This document shows, one piece after another, positions 54,252-57,590 of a DNA stretch of 57,590 bases. Positions within the stretch are counted from its first letter, which is position 1, and each line of letters starts with the position of its first letter. The notes beneath the pieces were generated by a model. It saw only the letters and a list, made by a program, of their open reading frames with translations. It made no database searches and was not told where the DNA came from. The position numbers and the translations under genes were made by a program. This DNA comes from JBCCGE01 sp039029455 (lineage in GTDB: Bacteria; Pseudomonadota; Gammaproteobacteria; Arenicellales; Poriferihabitantaceae), in contig JBCCGE010000009.1 of NCBI GenBank assembly GCA_039029455.1, forward strand, positions 1 through 57,590, given 5' to 3'.

Positions 54252-54935
54252 ATGGAGGCTGAGACGCTCTCGGAAAAGCAGTTCATGGGATTTGCCAGAG
54301 GCGGTGTAGTCAAAACGATTAATGGCGGTGGCATCAGCGTAATTCGCACCCGTGATGGCAACTACCTGAAGTTCTTTCGACCCAGAAGCCTGCTGTCGAG
54401 TGACTGGCTGTCTCCCAGGCCGACACGATTTATGCGCGCCGCTCGTGGATTGAGAGAGTTGGGTATCCCGACTGTTCACGACCCCCGACTATTCTGGGTT
54501 CCGGCAATGAAGAAACATGTGGTCCACTATCGACCGCTGGAGGGTCGGACACTGCGGAAGATCATGAAAAAGAATCCGCGCAACGATCTTGTTAAGAACT
54601 TTGCGGGATTCGTCGCGAGTTTGCATCAAAAAGGGGTTTATTTTCGGGGGCTGAATTTTAAAAACACGATTCTGACTCCGGACGGGCATTTGGGCCTTAT
54701 CGATATTGGCAGCGTCGAGATAAAAACCGGCAGTCTTGGTTCCGCTCGCTGTGCCCGTAACATGAAGCATCCGCTCGCCTACGGGTTGGAGCAATCCGTG
54801 CTTGAGCGGTACGGTATGGAAATATTTATCCGGGACTATCTTGATAAAGCACCTCTTGATAGTGAGTCGCGTCACCGGTTTCTGATTGATTTGAAGAAAC
54901 AGCATCGCCTGTTTGAACAAATTGAAGTATTCTGA
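54252..54935 (+). CDS. Kinase-like protein (WaaP/InaA-type) with degenerate catalytic loop
   Basis: 227 residues with the small-protein-kinase-like fold of LPS core kinases: NYLKFFRPRS (possible ATP Lys near 40), SLHQKG (125), then YFRGLNFKNTIL at 130-141 and LGLIDIGSVE at 147-156. The HRDxxxxN loop reads FRGLNFKN, so the catalytic Asp is Gly, while the Asn and the DFG-like DIG remain. Similar YFRxLxxxN proteins are known to me from Pseudomonas relatives, so the variation may be the norm of a subgroup. It follows the methyltransferase after six bases. Confidence 0.68.
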   Translation: MEAETLSEKQFMGFARGGVVKTINGGGISVIRTRDGNYLKFFRPRSLLSSDWLSPRPTRFMRAARGLRELGIPTVHDPRLFWVPAMKKHVVHYRPLEGRTLRKIMKKNPRNDLVKNFAGFVASLHQKGVYFRGLNFKNTILTPDGHLGLIDIGSVEIKTGSLGSARCARNMKHPLAYGLEQSVLERYGMEIFIRDYLDKAPLDSESRHRFLIDLKKQHRLFEQIEVF

Positions 54936-55072
54936 TCGTTCACATTCCCTGTCCTGGTGCACTGCAGAATTCTGTTTTAGAGGGTGCGCGTCCGGTGATG
55001 GAGGGGCGGTCTTTTCGGAAAAAATGCGACTAAATGATATTCAACTCACATACTGTTTCAGGAGAAATTAAT

Positions 55073-56047
55073 ATGAACACGCTATGCAAAAACTGTGTAC
55101 GACTGCTGTCTGCGGTGGCACTGGTATTAACAGTCGGTGTCGCTGCTGCTGCGCAAATCGACAAAATTCACTTTTTGATCCCAGGCGGCGCCGGCGGCGG
55201 CTGGGACGGCACCGCGCGTGGCACCGGTGAAGCGCTGACCGGCGCTGGTCTGGTGGGATCGGCCTCGTATGAAAATATGTCAGGTGGCGGTGGCGGTAAA
55301 GCGATCGGCTATCTGATTGAGAATGCGGCCTCAAATGAGGGCACATTGATGGTGAATTCAACGCCCATTATATTGCGCTCTCTGACGGGTCGGTTTCCGC
55401 AAAGCTTCCGGGATTTGACGCCGATTGCCGGTGTCATTGGAGACTATGCGGCACTTGTGGTGAAAGCAGACAGCCCAATAAAGGATTTCAACGGACTGGT
55501 GGCTATTTACAACGAAAACCCGGCCGATCTGGCTATTGCCGGCGGGTCGGTTCCTGGCAGCATGGATCACCTGGTGCCGGCGATGGCGTTCAAGGCCGCA
55601 GGTGCAGACCCCACACGCGTAAAGTATCTGCCGTTTGATGCCGGCGGCAAGGCCATGGCTTCTCTGCTTTCAGGTGAATCGGATGCGCTGTCAACGGGTT
55701 TAGGTGAGGCACTCGAACTGGCCAAGGCAGGCGAGGTGCGTGTTCTTGCCATTACTGCACCGGAGCGGATTGCTGATGCGCCGGATGTGCCCACGCTGAG
55801 GGAGCAGGGAGTAGACGCAACTTTTGTCAACTGGCGCGGATTTTTCGCAGCCCCCGGCGTTTCTGATGCTACCAAGGCCGCCTATATCACAGTGCTGGCT
55901 GATATGTACGACACCGGCCAGTGGGAGACGGTCAGAAAACGAAATGGATGGGTCAATATATTCAACCCCGGTGATCAGTTCGTCGAGTTTCTGGAGAGGC
56001 AGGAAAAGGAAATGGAATCGCTGATGAAAGAACTCGGATTCCTGTAG
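55073..56047 (+). CDS. tctC: Tripartite tricarboxylate transporter, substrate-binding protein
   Basis: 324 residues. Signal peptide VRLLSAVALVLTVGVAAAA-Q, then the TctC/Bug opening KIHFLIPGGAGGGWDGTARGTGEAL. A Bug-fold Gly-rich loop (GGGGGKAIGYL) and PLxxDAGGKAM (KYLPFDAGGKAM) follow. AGGAG (55060-55064) gives a strong RBS. It binds a carboxylate in the periplasm for the TctAB permease encoded next. Confidence 0.92.
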   Translation: MNTLCKNCVRLLSAVALVLTVGVAAAAQIDKIHFLIPGGAGGGWDGTARGTGEALTGAGLVGSASYENMSGGGGGKAIGYLIENAASNEGTLMVNSTPIILRSLTGRFPQSFRDLTPIAGVIGDYAALVVKADSPIKDFNGLVAIYNENPADLAIAGGSVPGSMDHLVPAMAFKAAGADPTRVKYLPFDAGGKAMASLLSGESDALSTGLGEALELAKAGEVRVLAITAPERIADAPDVPTLREQGVDATFVNWRGFFAAPGVSDATKAAYITVLADMYDTGQWETVRKRNGWVNIFNPGDQFVEFLERQEKEMESLMKELGFL

Positions 56048-56093
56048 ACCACGCCAGCGAGGCTGCTCAATCCATTGGAAAATCAGATCGGTC

Positions 56094-56561
56094 ATGCGAC
56101 CTGATCGTTACGTTGCGCTCGGAATTCTGGCGTTCTCCATTGGTTATGGGTATCTCGCCTGGAACTTCCCGCTGCTGCCGTTTGAGCGACATCAGGCGTT
56201 TCGTCCCAACGTGATGCCGATTGGATTGGCGGCTTTCGGTATTTTTTTCTCACTGGCTGTTCTGTTCAGGCCGGGAGGTGATGAGACGGGTTTAAGTGGC
56301 GACGCTGCGGGCTGGCGGTTTTTTAGCTGGCGACCATTTTGCGCCATTCTCGCTCTGATGGTGATCTACATTGTGCTGCTTCGCCCCGCGGGATTCTTAT
56401 TGTCCACGACACTTTTTCTGTTTGGTGGTGGCGTTGTGCTCGGCGAACGGCGCTGGATACTGCTGTCATTTATTGCCTTTACGGCGGCAATTGCGTCGTG
56501 GTTTTTAGTAGATCGTGCTTTGGGGATTTTTCTCAGACCATTGCCTGAATTCCTTCTGTAG
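56094..56561 (+). CDS. tctB: Tripartite tricarboxylate transporter, small permease subunit
   Basis: 155 residues with four hydrophobic helices (about 8-25, 42-60, 82-98, 120-140), the TctB topology. ALGILAFSIGYGYLAWNFPL and the central Pro-containing helix are typical. It is a low-conservation family, and identity rests on position between tctC and tctA. Confidence 0.85.
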   Translation: MRPDRYVALGILAFSIGYGYLAWNFPLLPFERHQAFRPNVMPIGLAAFGIFFSLAVLFRPGGDETGLSGDAAGWRFFSWRPFCAILALMVIYIVLLRPAGFLLSTTLFLFGGGVVLGERRWILLSFIAFTAAIASWFLVDRALGIFLRPLPEFLL

Positions 56562-56567
56562 ATCACC

Positions 56568-57590
56568 ATGATTGACGGCATTCTGATTGGAATTTCCACA
56601 GCGGTATCGCCGTACAATCTGCTGATGGTGATTGTCGGATGCCTGCTGGGGACATTTATTGGCATGCTGCCCGGTCTCGGCCCGATGTCGATCATTGCGA
56701 TCATGATCCCGGTCGCGATTCAACTGGGTGACCCCACCGCTGCGCTGATTATGCTGGCAGGGGTCTATTACGGCGCCATATTTGGTGGTTCCACATCGTC
56801 GATTCTGATCAATGCGCCGGGAGTCGCCGGCACTGTCGCCAGTTCCTTCGATGGCTATCCTATGGCGAGAAATGGACAGGCAGGCAAAGCACTGACGGTT
56901 GCCGCGATTGCGTCGTTTGCGGGGGGGACAATTGGTGCGGTTCTGCTGCTGGGCTTCGCACCACTGCTGTCTCGGTTCGCCAATTTATTCTGGTCTGCCG
57001 AGTACTTTGCGCTGATGGTTGTGGGACTGACCGCGATTGCAGCATTCGCTGGCAAGGATAATGTGCTGAAGGCTATGTTGATGACGGTTGTCGGCGTAAT
57101 GCTGTCGACCATCGGTGAGTCGGCTCTGCACAGTGCACCGCGCTTTACTCTGGGTATTCTGGACTTGCAGTCAGGAATTTATTTCGTGACCCTGGTGATG
57201 GGGCTTTTCGCTATTCCGGAGGCACTATTTCTGGTGCTCAATCCGAAGCGCGGGAGACTTCCTGATACCGGCAAATCCGGCGCAGAGCCTATCGGCCGGA
57301 TCGACAATCTGCGCATTACCCGTGAAGAAGCCCGTTCCATCGCGCCGGTTGTGGGACGTCAGTCTGTCATGGGATTTCTAATTGGCGTCCTGCCCGGTGC
57401 GGGTGCAACGATTGCGTCTTTTTTAGGCTACGCGACCGAACGGAATATCGCTGCAAAACAGGAGCGCGAACAATTTGGCAAAGGATCTATCAAGGGACTG
57501 GCGGCGCCTGAAACTGCAAACAACGCGGCCTGCACGGGATCGTTTGTTCCTTTGCTGACACTTGGTATTCCGGGATCCGGAACGACCGCA
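56568..57590 (+). CDS. tctA: Tripartite tricarboxylate transporter, large permease subunit, partial
   Basis: The first 341 codons are visible; the gene runs off the right edge (no stop). ATG at 56568, six bases after tctB. Recognisable are LLGTFIGMLPGLGPMSIIAIM (the first Gly/Pro-rich motif), GVYYGAIFGGSTSSILINAPG, and near the end LPGAGATIASFLGYATER and PETANNAACTGSFVPLLTLGIPGSG, the highly conserved TctA blocks. Confidence 0.93.
   Translation, partial: MIDGILIGISTAVSPYNLLMVIVGCLLGTFIGMLPGLGPMSIIAIMIPVAIQLGDPTAALIMLAGVYYGAIFGGSTSSILINAPGVAGTVASSFDGYPMARNGQAGKALTVAAIASFAGGTIGAVLLLGFAPLLSRFANLFWSAEYFALMVVGLTAIAAFAGKDNVLKAMLMTVVGVMLSTIGESALHSAPRFTLGILDLQSGIYFVTLVMGLFAIPEALFLVLNPKRGRLPDTGKSGAEPIGRIDNLRITREEARSIAPVVGRQSVMGFLIGVLPGAGATIASFLGYATERNIAAKQEREQFGKGSIKGLAAPETANNAACTGSFVPLLTLGIPGSGTTA

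Noticed and set aside
1..57590. CRISPR arrays, tRNA and rRNA genes
   Set aside because: No regularly spaced direct repeats and no tRNA-like cloverleaf or rRNA sequence were recognised in any intergenic gap.

Overview
The window looks like a chromosomal segment of a heterotrophic, probably marine gammaproteobacterium. The evidence is a bo3-type cyoABCD quinol oxidase operon, a liu (leucine/isovalerate) operon behind a palindrome of the kind LiuR binds, a TctCBA tripartite tricarboxylate transporter, DUF2889, and formylglycine-type sulfatases. Base composition is fairly even and coding density is high. I see no IS element, integrase, CRISPR array, rRNA or tRNA. The exact lineage cannot be read from these genes.

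Layout. (1) 1-10.5 kb: the start of a PAS-domain sensor gene (minus strand) faces an eight-gene plus-strand cluster. That cluster holds a long-chain-type acyl-CoA synthetase, a complete branched-chain-type ABC importer (livG-H-M-K-F), a PaaK-like AMP ligase and a CaiB/AMACR-type CoA transferase. It reads as an uptake-and-CoA-activation module for an unknown carboxylic acid. (2) 10.8-17.0 kb: cyoABCD with SURF1, followed by a metabolite:H+ symporter-like MFS gene. (3) 17.4-22.5 kb: two diverged copies of a convergent pair, a GNAT-like acyltransferase (plus) and a Tat-type exported protein (minus). A lone methylglutaconyl-CoA hydratase gene (liuC) sits between the copies. (4) 22.9-34.6 kb: mixed metabolism. 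It includes a class V aminotransferase, then a trio (membrane alkaline-phosphatase-superfamily enzyme, a tiny YLDPGTGS membrane protein, a NoeA-like methyltransferase), an Ldh2-family dehydrogenase, a MetX-like hydrolase, YbaK, two DMT proteins, a sulfatase and a MetF-like protein.

(5) 34.7-42.65 kb: a cell-envelope and regulation region with two small exported proteins, a predicted outer-membrane beta-barrel, a large exported protein with an FN3-like end, an ECF sigma factor, its membrane anti-sigma factor and a subtilisin-family (S8) protease. The periplasmic part of the anti-sigma factor resembles the propeptide of an S8 protease, and the neighbouring protease carries a similar domain of its own. 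This suggests that protease and anti-sigma communicate. It is my best candidate for an undescribed system.

(6) 42.6-52.2 kb (minus): the liu operon (isovaleryl-CoA dehydrogenase, thiolase, a second acyl-CoA dehydrogenase, both methylcrotonyl-CoA carboxylase subunits, HMG-CoA lyase) trailed by DUF2889 and a serine/threonine dehydratase-like gene. Together these convert leucine-derived isovaleryl-CoA to acetyl-CoA and acetoacetate; the hydratase step is supplied by the detached liuC at 19.7 kb. (7) 52.3-57.59 kb (plus): a glycerate kinase, methyltransferase and degenerate-kinase operon, then tctC, tctB and the start of tctA, which runs off the end.

All calls come from reading translations and motifs by eye. 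No database search was run.
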